DNA from: Paenibacillus sp. J45TS6
GTDB taxonomy: Bacteria > Bacillota > Bacilli > Paenibacillales > Paenibacillaceae
DNA length: 64,000 bases
NCBI RefSeq assembly: GCF_018403285.1
Contig: NZ_BOSJ01000014.1
Span: 1 to 64,000 of the forward strand
Reading direction: 5' to 3'
Below, piece by piece: positions 35,737-44,209 of this stretch. Under the pieces are notes generated by a model. It ran no database searches. It was not told the DNA's origin and saw nothing but the letters and a program-made list of their open reading frames with translations. Position 1 is the stretch's first letter. Each line of letters starts with the position of its first letter. A program made the position numbers and the translations under genes.

Positions 35737-35798
35737 ATGTGATCAAACAAGGAAAATGCATATGATGGATAAATATTGAATTAATTGTTATTTTCTGT

Positions 35799-35825
35799 GT
35801 TTCAATTCCTAGCTAAGTTGGTTAT
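35799..35825 (+). promoter_or_regulatory. Candidate sigma-B promoter of the Thr-rich secreted protein gene
   Basis: GTTTCA (35799-35804), 15-bp spacer, GGTTAT (35820-35825), about 48 nt before the ATG and 36 nt before the ribosome binding site. The -10 matches GGGTAT at 5 of 6. Confidence 0.55.
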
Positions 35826-35872
35826 TGTTATCACAGAACAAACTACTACATATATCCTTAGGAGGAAAACAA

Positions 35873-36328
35873 ATGAAAAAAATGATTGCTATTACAGCTG
35901 CTCTCGCCCTTACCGCTTCTTTCGCAGGAGCTGCAAGTGCAGCAACTGAAACAACGGAAACGACAACTACACCAACTACGAATGCTGTAACCGTTTCTAC
36001 CGAGACAACAACTACTACTACTCCAAATGCTACTACTGCAGAAACTACTGTCTCTAACGAGCCAACAAATACTACTGTTGTTTCTACAGAGACAACCGAA
36101 GATACGGTCCTTGTAAAACCAGGTGATGGAATTGACCTTCCACTGCTTCCTTTGGAAATTACAGAAACAACATATTTCTACGATACACCGAACGGAAAAG
36201 CTCTTGGTGCATTGAGTTCACAATTCGTTTCCGTTACAGGTAACGAAATAACAAACCGCATCACTGGTGATACATGGGTTGAAATTTACACTTGGAAAGG
36301 TGTTGCGTGGGTGAACACAGGAAAATAA
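35873..36328 (+). CDS. Secreted Thr/Glu-rich protein with C-terminal SH3-like module
   Basis: 151-aa protein. Residues 1-24 form a clear signal peptide (MKKMIAITAALALTASF, AxA-like site GAASAA). About 25-90 are low complexity, dominated by TETT/TTTT repeats, likely an extended wall-spanning or glycosylated linker. The end (about 95-151) has TYFYDTPNGKALGAL and TWVEIYTWKGVAWVN, resembling bacterial SH3 repeats that bind cell wall. The start at 35873 is set by GGAGG 8 nt upstream. Family not recognised; wall association is inference. Confidence 0.75.
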   Translation: MKKMIAITAALALTASFAGAASAATETTETTTTPTTNAVTVSTETTTTTTPNATTAETTVSNEPTNTTVVSTETTEDTVLVKPGDGIDLPLLPLEITETTYFYDTPNGKALGALSSQFVSVTGNEITNRITGDTWVEIYTWKGVAWVNTGK

Positions 36329-36366
36329 CCTGATCCACAATTAAAATCGTCCTTTATACCATACGT

Positions 36367-36409
36367 AAGGGTGCCCGCTGTAAGTTATAAACTTACAGCG
36401 GGCACCCTT
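36367..36409 (+). terminator. Strong terminator after the Thr-rich protein gene
   Basis: A 20-bp perfect stem (36367-36386 with 36390-36409) with a 3-nt loop, GC-rich core GGGTGCCCGC, followed by TTTC. It lies between convergent genes and can act on both strands. Confidence 0.9.
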
Positions 36410-36444
36410 TTTCTTAACATCAATCCTACTAGATCGATGAGATC

Positions 36445-37320
36445 TCAGTGTATCGTCATTTTAGGTTCTACATGTACATGAACATGCATAATGTTATGGT
36501 GCCGTCTCATATTTTCTTCGATGGTGTCACTGATTTTATGCCCTTCCACCAGACTCAAATTCGGGTCTACTTCTACGACGACATCCACCATAACATGGCT
36601 TCCATACAGTCTAGCTTTTACATCCTTAATTCCTTGGACTCCTGAAGTTTTGGCAATCGTGCTTCGTAAATCAAGCAGTTCTTCTTCGTTAAAACCATCC
36701 GTTAAACTATGCGTTGACTCTCTAAATATATCCCAGGCTGTTTTACAAATTAAGAGACCGACAACAAAAGCCGCTACCGTATCAAGCCATGGCAGACCAA
36801 GTTGCGCCCCCAATATGCCAATCCCTGCACCTACACTGACCAAGGCATCCGATAAATTATCTTTGGCAGCTGCCATAAGCGCCTGACTTTTGATTTCCCT
36901 TGCAAGTTTGCGATTATATAGATAAACAAAAATCATGACAATGGCTGAAACCGCTGCTACTGCTGCCGACCAAGCGTTTGGAATTTCTCTGCTTCCTTCG
37001 AATAATCCTTTGCCTGCATCAATCAATACCTGAATACCAACCATCGCCATAATAAAAGATGCCACCATTGCCGCTACGGTCTCTGCGCGAAAATGTCCAT
37101 AAGCGTGATCCGAATCAGGTGGTTTTCTTGAGATTTTAAGACCAATCAGTACAGCAATGGAGGCTACAATGTCAGTCATGTTATTTAAACCATCAGCTTT
37201 CAGCGCACTAGAATTAAATAGAAACCCACAAAATAATTTAAAAGCAGACAAGACAAGATAAGCTCCGATACTGATCCAGGCACCGCGCTCTCCTCTTTTT
37301 ATATCTTCATATGCGTTCAA
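36445..37320 (-). CDS. Cation diffusion facilitator family transporter
   Basis: 291-aa CDF protein with six TM helices and a C-terminal cytoplasmic ferredoxin-like domain. The metal site residues appear in KADGLNNMTDI (TM2) and AAAKDNLSDALVS (TM5), and HAYGHFRAET is present. The transported ion is probably Zn2+, Mn2+ or Fe2+. The start is unsure: TTG at 37320 (GAGGGAG about 11 nt upstream) or GTG at 37332 (too near the site). The gap 37333-37642 contains a CTACAG/CTGTAG inverted pair but nothing I can name. Confidence 0.88.
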   Translation of the reverse strand: MNAYEDIKRGERGAWISIGAYLVLSAFKLFCGFLFNSSALKADGLNNMTDIVASIAVLIGLKISRKPPDSDHAYGHFRAETVAAMVASFIMAMVGIQVLIDAGKGLFEGSREIPNAWSAAVAAVSAIVMIFVYLYNRKLAREIKSQALMAAAKDNLSDALVSVGAGIGILGAQLGLPWLDTVAAFVVGLLICKTAWDIFRESTHSLTDGFNEEELLDLRSTIAKTSGVQGIKDVKARLYGSHVMVDVVVEVDPNLSLVEGHKISDTIEENMRRHHNIMHVHVHVEPKMTIH

Positions 37321-37642
37321 CGAAAAAGACACTCCCTCAAATTAACTTTATCCATAAAAACGATAAGTCAGTAAACATGGTCTACCTATGTTACCAAACG
37401 GTAAGCGAGTGGGTCTACAGAAACAGTGTTGCCGTCCCACATTGCTGTAGTCAGTGCGAAAAATTGTTGCTTTATAGCAGGGCTGTATGATTAGATAAAC
37501 TTTTTTTCGTTAGCGCAACTATTCTTCACTTTCCTCCGAACCCACTTTAACTATTCTTTCCCTTGTTCCCGTATTTAAAAACGTATAAAATGAGATGGAT
37601 ATCAGATAAGCAATCTAAACATCTCTTAGGAGGATGTATCGT

Positions 37643-37828
37643 ATGAGTGAAGGTCAAGAACAGCGCAAAATAAGCCTGGCCGATGCGATCAAACAAAAAC
37701 TGGCACAGAAGAAAGAACAAGCTTCTTCCGGAAATCGTGGTGGATTTCAAAGCGCAGGGACCAAAAAATTAGTCAGTCAAAATAACAAAAAACCGAATAA
37801 CCAACGTCGTCGTACTGGCGGTTCATAA
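37643..37828 (+). CDS. Small basic hypothetical protein
   Basis: 61-aa hydrophilic, Lys/Gln/Arg-rich protein (ISLADAIKQKLAQKKEQ, ending NNQRRRTGGS), probably disordered. The ATG at 37643 has GGAGG 9 nt upstream; the ATG at 37634 touches it. It is followed by a strong terminator. The family is not recognised; I judge it real because of the ribosome binding site and terminator. Confidence 0.65.
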   Translation: MSEGQEQRKISLADAIKQKLAQKKEQASSGNRGGFQSAGTKKLVSQNNKKPNNQRRRTGGS

Positions 37829-37850
37829 AAGGTTCTCTGTTAACAGCCTA

Positions 37851-37889
37851 AAAAAGTCCGTATCTCTTCATCAGAGATACGGACTTTTT
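37851..37889. terminator. Bidirectional terminator
   Basis: A 17-bp perfect stem (37851-37867 with 37873-37889) with T5 on both strands, shared by the small basic gene (+) and the ABC-F gene (-). Confidence 0.9.
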
Positions 37890-37913
37890 GTATTAAATAC
37901 AGCTAAACTAGAC

Positions 37914-39539
37914 TCAAGCTTCAGCTGGGTACATTTGAGCACGAAGTTGTTTTACTTCTTCACTATCAAGATACTCATCATAACTCATTGTACGATCAAT
38001 TACGCCGTTTGGTGTAATTTCAATGATACGATTAGCGATGGTTTGAATGAACTGATGGTCATGGGAAGTAAATAGAATCGTACCATCAAAATCAATCAAT
38101 CCATTATTTAGTGCTGTGATCGATTCAAGGTCAAGGTGATTCGTCGGCTCATCCAAAATCAGTACATTGGCACCGTTAAGCATCATTTTGGAAAGCATAC
38201 AGCGAACTTTTTCTCCCCCGGAAAGTACACTTGCTTTCTTAAGTGCTTCTTCTCCAGAGAACAGCATACGTCCCAAGAATCCACGCAAGAATGTTTCTTC
38301 CTGATCTTTAGAGAACTGGCGCAGCCACTCTACCAGATTCAGATCAACACCATCAAAATATTTAGAGTTGTCTTTTGGGAAGTAAGCTTGAGTTGTCGTA
38401 ACACCCCATGCGAATTCACCTGAATCTGCTTCTGTTTCGTTCATGAGTACTTCAAACAATGTAGATTTAGGCAAGCTGTTTGGTCCAACAAAAGCAATTT
38501 TGTCTCCTTTGTTCACCACAAAGCTCAGGTCATTAATTACTTTTTCACCTTCTACCGTTTTAACAAGGCGATCCACAGTAAGCAGCTGTTTTCCAGCTTC
38601 GCGTTCTGGTTTGAAGTTAATAAACGGATATTTCCGGTTGGACGGACGAATATCATCTAACTGGATCTTCTCCAATTGTTTTTTACGAGAAGTTGCTTGC
38701 TTGGATTTCGAAGCGTTCGCGGAGAACCGTTGAATAAACGCTTGAAGTTCTTTCATTTTTTCTTCTTTTTTCTTGTTTGCATCACGCTGCAAAGCAAGTG
38801 CGAGCTGACTAGATTCATACCAGAAGTCATAGTTACCTACGTAGAGCTGAATTTTACCAAAGTCAATATCAGCAATATGCGTACATACTTTATTCAGGAA
38901 GTGACGGTCATGGGATACGACAATAACAGTACCTTCGTAATCCATGAGGAAGTTCTCGAGCCACTGAATGGATTCCAGATCCAAATAGTTGGTAGGCTCA
39001 TCGAGCAAAAGGTTATTCGGATTACCGAACAAAGCTTGTGCTAGGAGAACACGTACTTTTTCATTACCGCTCAGATCTGCCATTTTGCTATCGTGCATTT
39101 CACGAGGAATACCTAGACCAATCAGAAGCGCAGCAGCATCCGGCTCAGCATCCCAGCCGTTCAGCTCAGCGAATTCGCCTTCGAGTTCTCCTGCACGTAG
39201 TCCATCTTCTTCTGTAAAATCAGATTTAGCGTACAGCGCTTCTTTCTCTTTCATAATTCCATAGAGTTTCGTGTGACCCATAATTACGGTCTCCAGTACT
39301 GGATACTGGTCATATTCGTAATGGTTCTGTTTCAGTACGGCCATGCGCTCACCGGGAGTCATGTGTACTTCGCCTTGGTTTGGTTCAATCTCACCGGACA
39401 AAATTTTTAGAAACGTAGATTTACCTGCTCCATTTGCACCAATAAGACCATAGCAGTTACCTGGTGTAAACTTAATGTTTACATCTTCAAATAATGCACG
39501 TTTTCCGTAGCGGAGTGTTATGCCGCTTGTACTAATCAT
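37914..39539 (-). CDS. ABC-F family ATPase (YkpA/YbiT-like)
   Basis: 541-aa protein with two ABC nucleotide-binding domains and no TM, the ABC-F layout for ribosome-associated factors. NBD1 has Walker A GANGAGKST, signature LSGNEKVRV (Gly to Asn) and Walker B LLLDEPTNYLD. The charged interdomain linker (about 240-300) holds KKKEEKMKELQAF. NBD2 has an atypical Walker A GPNSLPKST, a normal LSGGEKVR and LILDEPTNHLD. The length and the EPTNYLD/EPTNHLD pair suit YkpA/YbiT rather than drug-resistance ABC-F proteins. Confidence 0.88.
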   Translation of the reverse strand: MISTSGITLRYGKRALFEDVNIKFTPGNCYGLIGANGAGKSTFLKILSGEIEPNQGEVHMTPGERMAVLKQNHYEYDQYPVLETVIMGHTKLYGIMKEKEALYAKSDFTEEDGLRAGELEGEFAELNGWDAEPDAAALLIGLGIPREMHDSKMADLSGNEKVRVLLAQALFGNPNNLLLDEPTNYLDLESIQWLENFLMDYEGTVIVVSHDRHFLNKVCTHIADIDFGKIQLYVGNYDFWYESSQLALALQRDANKKKEEKMKELQAFIQRFSANASKSKQATSRKKQLEKIQLDDIRPSNRKYPFINFKPEREAGKQLLTVDRLVKTVEGEKVINDLSFVVNKGDKIAFVGPNSLPKSTLFEVLMNETEADSGEFAWGVTTTQAYFPKDNSKYFDGVDLNLVEWLRQFSKDQEETFLRGFLGRMLFSGEEALKKASVLSGGEKVRCMLSKMMLNGANVLILDEPTNHLDLESITALNNGLIDFDGTILFTSHDHQFIQTIANRIIEITPNGVIDRTMSYDEYLDSEEVKQLRAQMYPAEA

Positions 39540-39659
39540 GTTAGAAATCCCATCCTTTTATATGAAATTAAATTTATTTCTTAATTGAATCGTAAGGTTC
39601 TATGCATGCCTAATGAGCATACATCAGCCATTATGCCGCATTTACCCGTATGGCAACAT

Positions 39660-39690
39660 ATTATAGCATAAATATGATGAAGTTTCTCAA
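39660..39690 (-). promoter_or_regulatory. Extended -10 promoter of the ABC-F gene
   Basis: The minus strand has TGCTATAAT (-10 at 39660-39665) and a poor -35 TTGAGA (39685-39690) 19 bp away. It leaves a 110-nt leader without a terminator hairpin. Confidence 0.55.
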
Positions 39691-39806
39691 TTTACCATAG
39701 GAATACATAGTTTTTGGATTTATTTCATTCCTCGTGTACAATTAAGTGAGATTCTTAACAGCTTACTATCATTTTTTTTATATATGAACGGAGGTAATTT
39801 GAACTT

Positions 39807-40943
39807 ATGAAAATTATATCTATTGAACCTACGCCTAGTCCAAATACGATGATGCTTCACTTGGATGAGCAACTTGAGGCGGGAATTCGAAAAACATATA
39901 CGCTCGATAATGAACGCTCTGCCCCTGCTTTTATTCGTCAAATGCTTCACATTAGCGGAGTGAAAAGTGTGTTCCACACCGCAGGTTTTGTAGCACTTGA
40001 CCGTAAAGGAAATGCAGATTGGTCTGAAATCCTTGGAGAGGTTCAAAACAAACTGGGTCAAGAAGGCGCTGAATTAAACTGGACCCAGCCTGATGACGCT
40101 GCTGGTGAACATTTTGGTGAAGCTGAGGTGTTTGTTCAATTCTTCCGCGGTATTCCCATGCAAATCCGGGTGAAATCCGGTTCTCAAGAAGAACGGATCT
40201 CTTTATCAGATCGTTTTGTCAAAGCTGTCACTGAAGTCGCTTCCAGCACACTCATTAAAGAACGTAAATTAACTGATTACGGAGTACGCTATGGCGAACT
40301 GCCTGATATTGCTCGGGAAGTAGAACAAGAACTTGAAGCCGCATTTCCACAGGAAAGACTCATTAAAGTCATTGATCAAGCTATTGCTCACGGTGCCAAT
40401 CAAGAGGAATTTATAGAGCAGCGTCGGGATCTTACAGATGATGAAATTAAGGCAGCACTACAAAATGAGGACTGGCGCGTTCGTTATTCAGCTTTAGATC
40501 AAATGGAGCCCTCTTCAGAACGAATCGAGATGATCCATACAGCTCTGCAGGATGAAAAAATGCAAATTCGCCGCCTTGCGATCATCTATCTTGGTGATCT
40601 AAAGACACCGGAAGCGCAGGAACTATTATATGAAGCAATGCAAGATAAATCACCTGCCGTTCGCCGGACTGCCGGGGATACGCTGTCTGATATTGGGGAT
40701 GCGGCTGCCACACCTGTCATGATTCCAGCTCTCAAGGACAGCAGCAAACTTGTTCGCTGGCGGGCTGCGCGTTTTCTTTATGAAGTAGGAACCGAGGACG
40801 CAAAAGCAGCCCTCCAAGAAGCAGTAGAAGATCCTGAATTTGAAGTCAGTCTTCAAGCGAGAATGGCTCTTGAACGTATTGAATCCGGTGAAGAAGCTGC
40901 GGGAACGATATGGCAGCAAATGGCCGGTCGTAATAAAAACTAA
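39807..40943 (+). CDS. Conserved virulence factor C-like protein: Nfu N-terminal plus HEAT repeats
   Basis: 378-aa protein. The first about 85 residues are an Nfu_N domain (SIEPTPSPNTMMLHLD, RQMLHISGVKSVF). The middle part (about 105-200) matches the CvfC/virulence-factor domain, and the end (about 215-360) consists of HEAT/PBS-type repeats (DEKMQIRRLAIIYLGDLKTPEAQELLYEAMQDKSPAVRRTAGDTLSDIG pattern). In staphylococci CvfC affects virulence and haemolysin production, and B. subtilis has the YpgR homologue; the molecular role is unknown. No CxxC iron-sulfur site is present. AACGGAGGT lies about 11 nt before the ATG. Confidence 0.85.
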   Translation: MKIISIEPTPSPNTMMLHLDEQLEAGIRKTYTLDNERSAPAFIRQMLHISGVKSVFHTAGFVALDRKGNADWSEILGEVQNKLGQEGAELNWTQPDDAAGEHFGEAEVFVQFFRGIPMQIRVKSGSQEERISLSDRFVKAVTEVASSTLIKERKLTDYGVRYGELPDIAREVEQELEAAFPQERLIKVIDQAIAHGANQEEFIEQRRDLTDDEIKAALQNEDWRVRYSALDQMEPSSERIEMIHTALQDEKMQIRRLAIIYLGDLKTPEAQELLYEAMQDKSPAVRRTAGDTLSDIGDAAATPVMIPALKDSSKLVRWRAARFLYEVGTEDAKAALQEAVEDPEFEVSLQARMALERIESGEEAAGTIWQQMAGRNKN

Positions 40944-40980
40944 TTTCACACTTAGCTCACATTAAAGGGATTTTGTACCA

Positions 40981-41009
40981 TTGATTTAGAAGTATCCTTC
41001 CTTTATACT
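40981..41009 (+). promoter_or_regulatory. Sigma-A promoter of the lysine riboswitch/permease unit
   Basis: TTGATT (40981-40986), 17-bp spacer, TATACT (41004-41009), about 70 nt before the aptamer. Confidence 0.65.
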
Positions 41010-41081
41010 AGAATCTGTTTTAAATAAGAGTAATGAACAATCAATCACATAATTAAGATACACCTCATCATACGTAAGTTA

Positions 41082-41250
41082 TTCGGTGAGGTAGAGGTCG
41101 CGAATACGATCAGTAAACCAGGAGAGGCATATGAGCTGCCGCTGGTATCCGGGCTGAAAGGCGTATTTGCCGAAATCTGCGAGTAATGCTCTATTGAAAT
41201 ATACTCCAGGTTGGGGCTGTTATCCGAAAGGGACAGAACTGTCATAGCAT
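41082..41250 (+). ncRNA. Lysine riboswitch (L box)
   Basis: The conserved L-box blocks appear in order: GGTGAGGTAGAGGTCGCG at the 5' side, ATCAGTA, GGGCTGAAAGGCG, GCCGAAAT, TTGGGGCTGT, and AGAACTGTCAT at the 3' side. The spacing fits the five-helix aptamer; boundaries are approximate to about 15 nt. It is followed by an intrinsic terminator (41333-41358) 43 nt before the permease ATG, so lysine binding should cause premature termination. Confidence 0.92.
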
Positions 41251-41332
41251 GATTCTCTTTGTGAAAGGGAACAGCTATGTTGAGCTATCTTCACATTTAA
41301 CAAAGTAACGTATGGTGCCGAATTCATGATAT

Positions 41333-41358
41333 AGACCGCCGGTGCCTGCCCGCGGTCT
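41333..41358 (+). terminator. Expression-platform terminator of the lysine riboswitch
   Basis: Stem AGACCGC (41333-41339)/GCGGTCT (41352-41358) followed by a T-run (TTTTTG), lying between aptamer and start codon. It is expected to form when lysine is bound. Confidence 0.8.
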
Positions 41359-41400
41359 TTTTGTATTGTTTGACTCAAATCGAAGGAGTGTATTTAGAAC

Positions 41401-42852
41401 ATGCAGCACGACTCACCAGCACCCACCCTAAAAAAAGGGCTTAAAGCCCGTCATATGACTATGATTGCTCTTGGCGGTTCCATTGGAACGGGACTATTTC
41501 TAGCGAGCGGCGGTGCCATTGCTACCTCTGGTCCCGGCGGCGCGCTAATCGCCTATGCAGCGGTCGGCATTATGGTATATTTCTTAATGTCGAGCCTAGG
41601 AGAACTGGCCACATTTATGCCGGACTCAGGTTCATTTAGCACCTATGCTACCCGGTTTGTTGATCCTTCGCTTGGGTTTGCGCTAGGTTGGAACTTCTGG
41701 TATAACTGGGCAATCACGATTGCAGCAGAACTTTCGGCGGCAACACTGATTATTAAATACTGGTTCCCAGACAGTAACTCTGCGCTTTGGAGTTTACTTT
41801 TCCTACTACTTATCGTTGGACTGAATGTCCTCTCTGTTAAAGGGTACGGCGAATCTGAATATTGGTTTGCTCTTATTAAAATTATTACCGTGATTATATT
41901 CCTAATCGTTGGTGTGATGATGATTGTAGGAATCATCGGCGGCGAAGCCATTGGCTTCACTAACTTTACATTCGGAGATGCTCCGATGCATGGAGGATTT
42001 TTTGCACTGCTCGGTGTATTTATGGCTGCTGGTTTCTCATTCCAAGGGACGGAGCTCATCGGCGTTGCAGCTGGTGAGAGTGAAAACCCGCGTGAAAATG
42101 TTCCGCGTGCCATTCGTCAAGTATTCTGGCGTATTTTGCTTTTCTATATCTTGACGATTCTGGTGATCGGTCTCGTGATTCCATATACCAACCCTAATCT
42201 GCTGAAATCGGGAGTGGACAATATTAGTGTCAGTCCATTTACGTTAGTTTTTCAAAAAGCAGGTTTTGCATTCGCTGCATCGGTTATGAACGCTGTTATT
42301 CTTACTTCTGTTCTTTCAGCAGGGAATTCAGGCATTTACGCTTCCAGCCGTGTATTGTTTGCTCTTGCTAAAGAAGGTAAAGCACCTCGTATCTTTGGGA
42401 AACTAAATGGCAAAGGCGTGCCGATCTATGCCCTCTTAGCCACGGCAGCTGTAGGGATGCTGGCTTTCTTTTCATCTATGTTTGGAGATGGTGTGGTATA
42501 TACTTGGCTCCTGAACGCTTCTGGAATGTGCGGATTTATTACCTGGCTTGGTATTTCAGTTAGTCATTATCGTTTTAGAAAAGCTTATATCGCCCAAGGA
42601 CGTGACTTAAAAGACTTACCTTTCCGTGCAAGATGGTTCCCATTTGGACCAATCTTCGCTCTTATTTTATGTATGATTGTCATTGTGGGCCAAATTTTCA
42701 CTTTGGATCTAGCTGACTTAGGATGGCTTGATATCATCGCAACTTACTTCACTATTCCACTGTTCCTAATCATCTGGTTTGGATACAAATGGAAGTATAA
42801 AACAAAAGTAATCCCGCTTGAGGATTGTGATTTCGAAACGGGTCAATCTTAA
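41401..42852 (+). CDS. Amino-acid permease, probable lysine importer
   Basis: 483-aa APC-family transporter with 12 TM helices. TM1 carries the family motif LGGSIGTGLFLASG; GTELIGVAAGESENPRENVPRAI in the middle is typical of the LysP/GABA-permease subgroup. Control by the L-box directly upstream makes lysine the likely substrate (LysP-like). The start ATG has AAGGAG about 13 nt upstream (CGAAGGAG), rather far but unambiguous. The gene ends at a bidirectional terminator. Confidence 0.9.
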   Translation: MQHDSPAPTLKKGLKARHMTMIALGGSIGTGLFLASGGAIATSGPGGALIAYAAVGIMVYFLMSSLGELATFMPDSGSFSTYATRFVDPSLGFALGWNFWYNWAITIAAELSAATLIIKYWFPDSNSALWSLLFLLLIVGLNVLSVKGYGESEYWFALIKIITVIIFLIVGVMMIVGIIGGEAIGFTNFTFGDAPMHGGFFALLGVFMAAGFSFQGTELIGVAAGESENPRENVPRAIRQVFWRILLFYILTILVIGLVIPYTNPNLLKSGVDNISVSPFTLVFQKAGFAFAASVMNAVILTSVLSAGNSGIYASSRVLFALAKEGKAPRIFGKLNGKGVPIYALLATAAVGMLAFFSSMFGDGVVYTWLLNASGMCGFITWLGISVSHYRFRKAYIAQGRDLKDLPFRARWFPFGPIFALILCMIVIVGQIFTLDLADLGWLDIIATYFTIPLFLIIWFGYKWKYKTKVIPLEDCDFETGQS

Positions 42853-42856
42853 TAAT

Positions 42857-42892
42857 AAAGCCTGCTCTACAATTGTTGTAGAACAGGCTTTT
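42857..42892. terminator. Bidirectional terminator between permease and transglutaminase genes
   Basis: Stem AAAGCCTG + TCTACAA / TTGTAGA + CAGGCTTT with a one-base mismatch and a 3-nt loop. The convergent stops are at 42852 and 42894. Confidence 0.85.
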
Positions 42893-42893
42893 C

Positions 42894-44015
42894 TTATTTT
42901 AACTCCCAGCTGACCTTTACTTTCATATCTCCTGTATCCTCAAAATCAGACACATAGTAGGAGACGGAATTCAGCCCTAGACTATATAAATCCTTAAGTG
43001 CCTCTAAGAGTCTTGCTTTCTCCCCGCTGTAGCGAAAAAGCACTGCCTTCTGTTCTTCTTTTATTTTCCCTTTTACAAGACCTTTCAGATCAGCAGAACT
43101 GCGTATAATTTTATCTTCATTATAGAGTACATAATCCAGTTTGTTATACAAACGATCATACGCCGCTGTCTTATTCATGTCTGTTTGCTGCAATACAGCC
43201 AGTGTTTCACGGTATAGAGATGTTGCTGCAGGATACTGTTTCTGCCATGTATGGTCTTTTCCCATCTCTTCGTCAGTGAGTAAGTAATAGTTATAACTCA
43301 CCTTCCCTAGTTGATTAGGAGTTGGATCATCCCAGGTGGTGTCCATATGATACCATTTGCCATCAAGCAACAACAGATTCCAGGCATGAAGTTGTCCTCC
43401 TGCTTGCCCCTCTACAATTTGGTTCTTAATTCCCGATTGTTCTAACAACTTATAAGCTAGTAACGAGTAACCCTGACATACGGTACTGCCTGTAGCAAGA
43501 CCATCGTAAGCCGTATATTTTCTCAGGGATACATCATAAGCCAAATGGAGGACAATCCAGTCATGGATGGCTTCTACCTTCTCGTGTGAATTCATTTCGG
43601 GCGTGATAATCTCTTCTAATATCTCTTTCACTCTTCGTTCCACATACACGGTTTGGGCTTTGGTTTCACGGTATTTCAGATCAATCGTCACTTCTGCTGA
43701 TACATTGTTCCCTTTGTAATGATAAGCATAACTTTTAATATTGTATTGAATATAGGGGTCACTTGCCATTGCCTCTTCAATTGCTTTCTGCAGTGTAGCC
43801 TTGAGCGTTTTAATTTTTCCTTTATACGTAAACTTCACACTTTCTGTCCTGTCCAGCATAGCTGTCGTCAGTACGGTATGCATGCTCTCTTGTGTAACTA
43901 TTTTCTCTGTCGAAGCTGCATATAGTGTATCGAGGTCTACTACCCGGGGGATCACAATGATGATCGCAAGGACGAACAGTACAACGATTAACAAACCAAA
44001 ACGGTTTTTCCTCAA
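42894..44015 (-). CDS. Transglutaminase-like domain protein, membrane anchored
   Basis: 373-aa protein: an N-terminal TM/signal anchor (about 7-27), a middle beta domain, and a transglutaminase/protease-like core (about 155-260). The Cys-His-Asp triad is visible as TVCQGYS, LHAWN and DTTWDDP. Such extracytoplasmic proteins are common in Paenibacillaceae and may act on peptidoglycan or cross-link surface proteins; the substrate is unknown. The start is a TTG at 44015 with GGAG 6 nt upstream. Confidence 0.85.
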   Translation of the reverse strand: MRKNRFGLLIVVLFVLAIIIVIPRVVDLDTLYAASTEKIVTQESMHTVLTTAMLDRTESVKFTYKGKIKTLKATLQKAIEEAMASDPYIQYNIKSYAYHYKGNNVSAEVTIDLKYRETKAQTVYVERRVKEILEEIITPEMNSHEKVEAIHDWIVLHLAYDVSLRKYTAYDGLATGSTVCQGYSLLAYKLLEQSGIKNQIVEGQAGGQLHAWNLLLLDGKWYHMDTTWDDPTPNQLGKVSYNYYLLTDEEMGKDHTWQKQYPAATSLYRETLAVLQQTDMNKTAAYDRLYNKLDYVLYNEDKIIRSSADLKGLVKGKIKEEQKAVLFRYSGEKARLLEALKDLYSLGLNSVSYYVSDFEDTGDMKVKVSWELK

Positions 44016-44122
44016 GATCGTCTCCGCCTCTCTTCGGGTAATGGGCTCTAGTCTTTGCAGGAATATTGTAACACAAACGCTCTTGGCATCTCTTTTCTAG
44101 TTTTGTCGATCCACATCGAAAA

Positions 44123-44152
44123 AAAATAGCTCCCTTAGTAGGAAGCTATTTT
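44123..44152 (-). terminator. Terminator after the SLH protein gene
   Basis: Stem AAAATAGCT/AGCTATTTT plus CCT/AGG with a C/A mismatch; the minus strand continues with eight T. It lies 58 bp after the SLH gene stop. Confidence 0.85.
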
Positions 44153-44209
44153 CTGTATCTAATTATAACTATTCCGTTTAAGTCAAATAAGTACCTGTAC
44201 ATCCATTTA

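Noticed and set aside
36448-36886. Open frames opposite the CDF transporter
   Set aside because: They are antisense shadows of a clear six-TM transporter gene.
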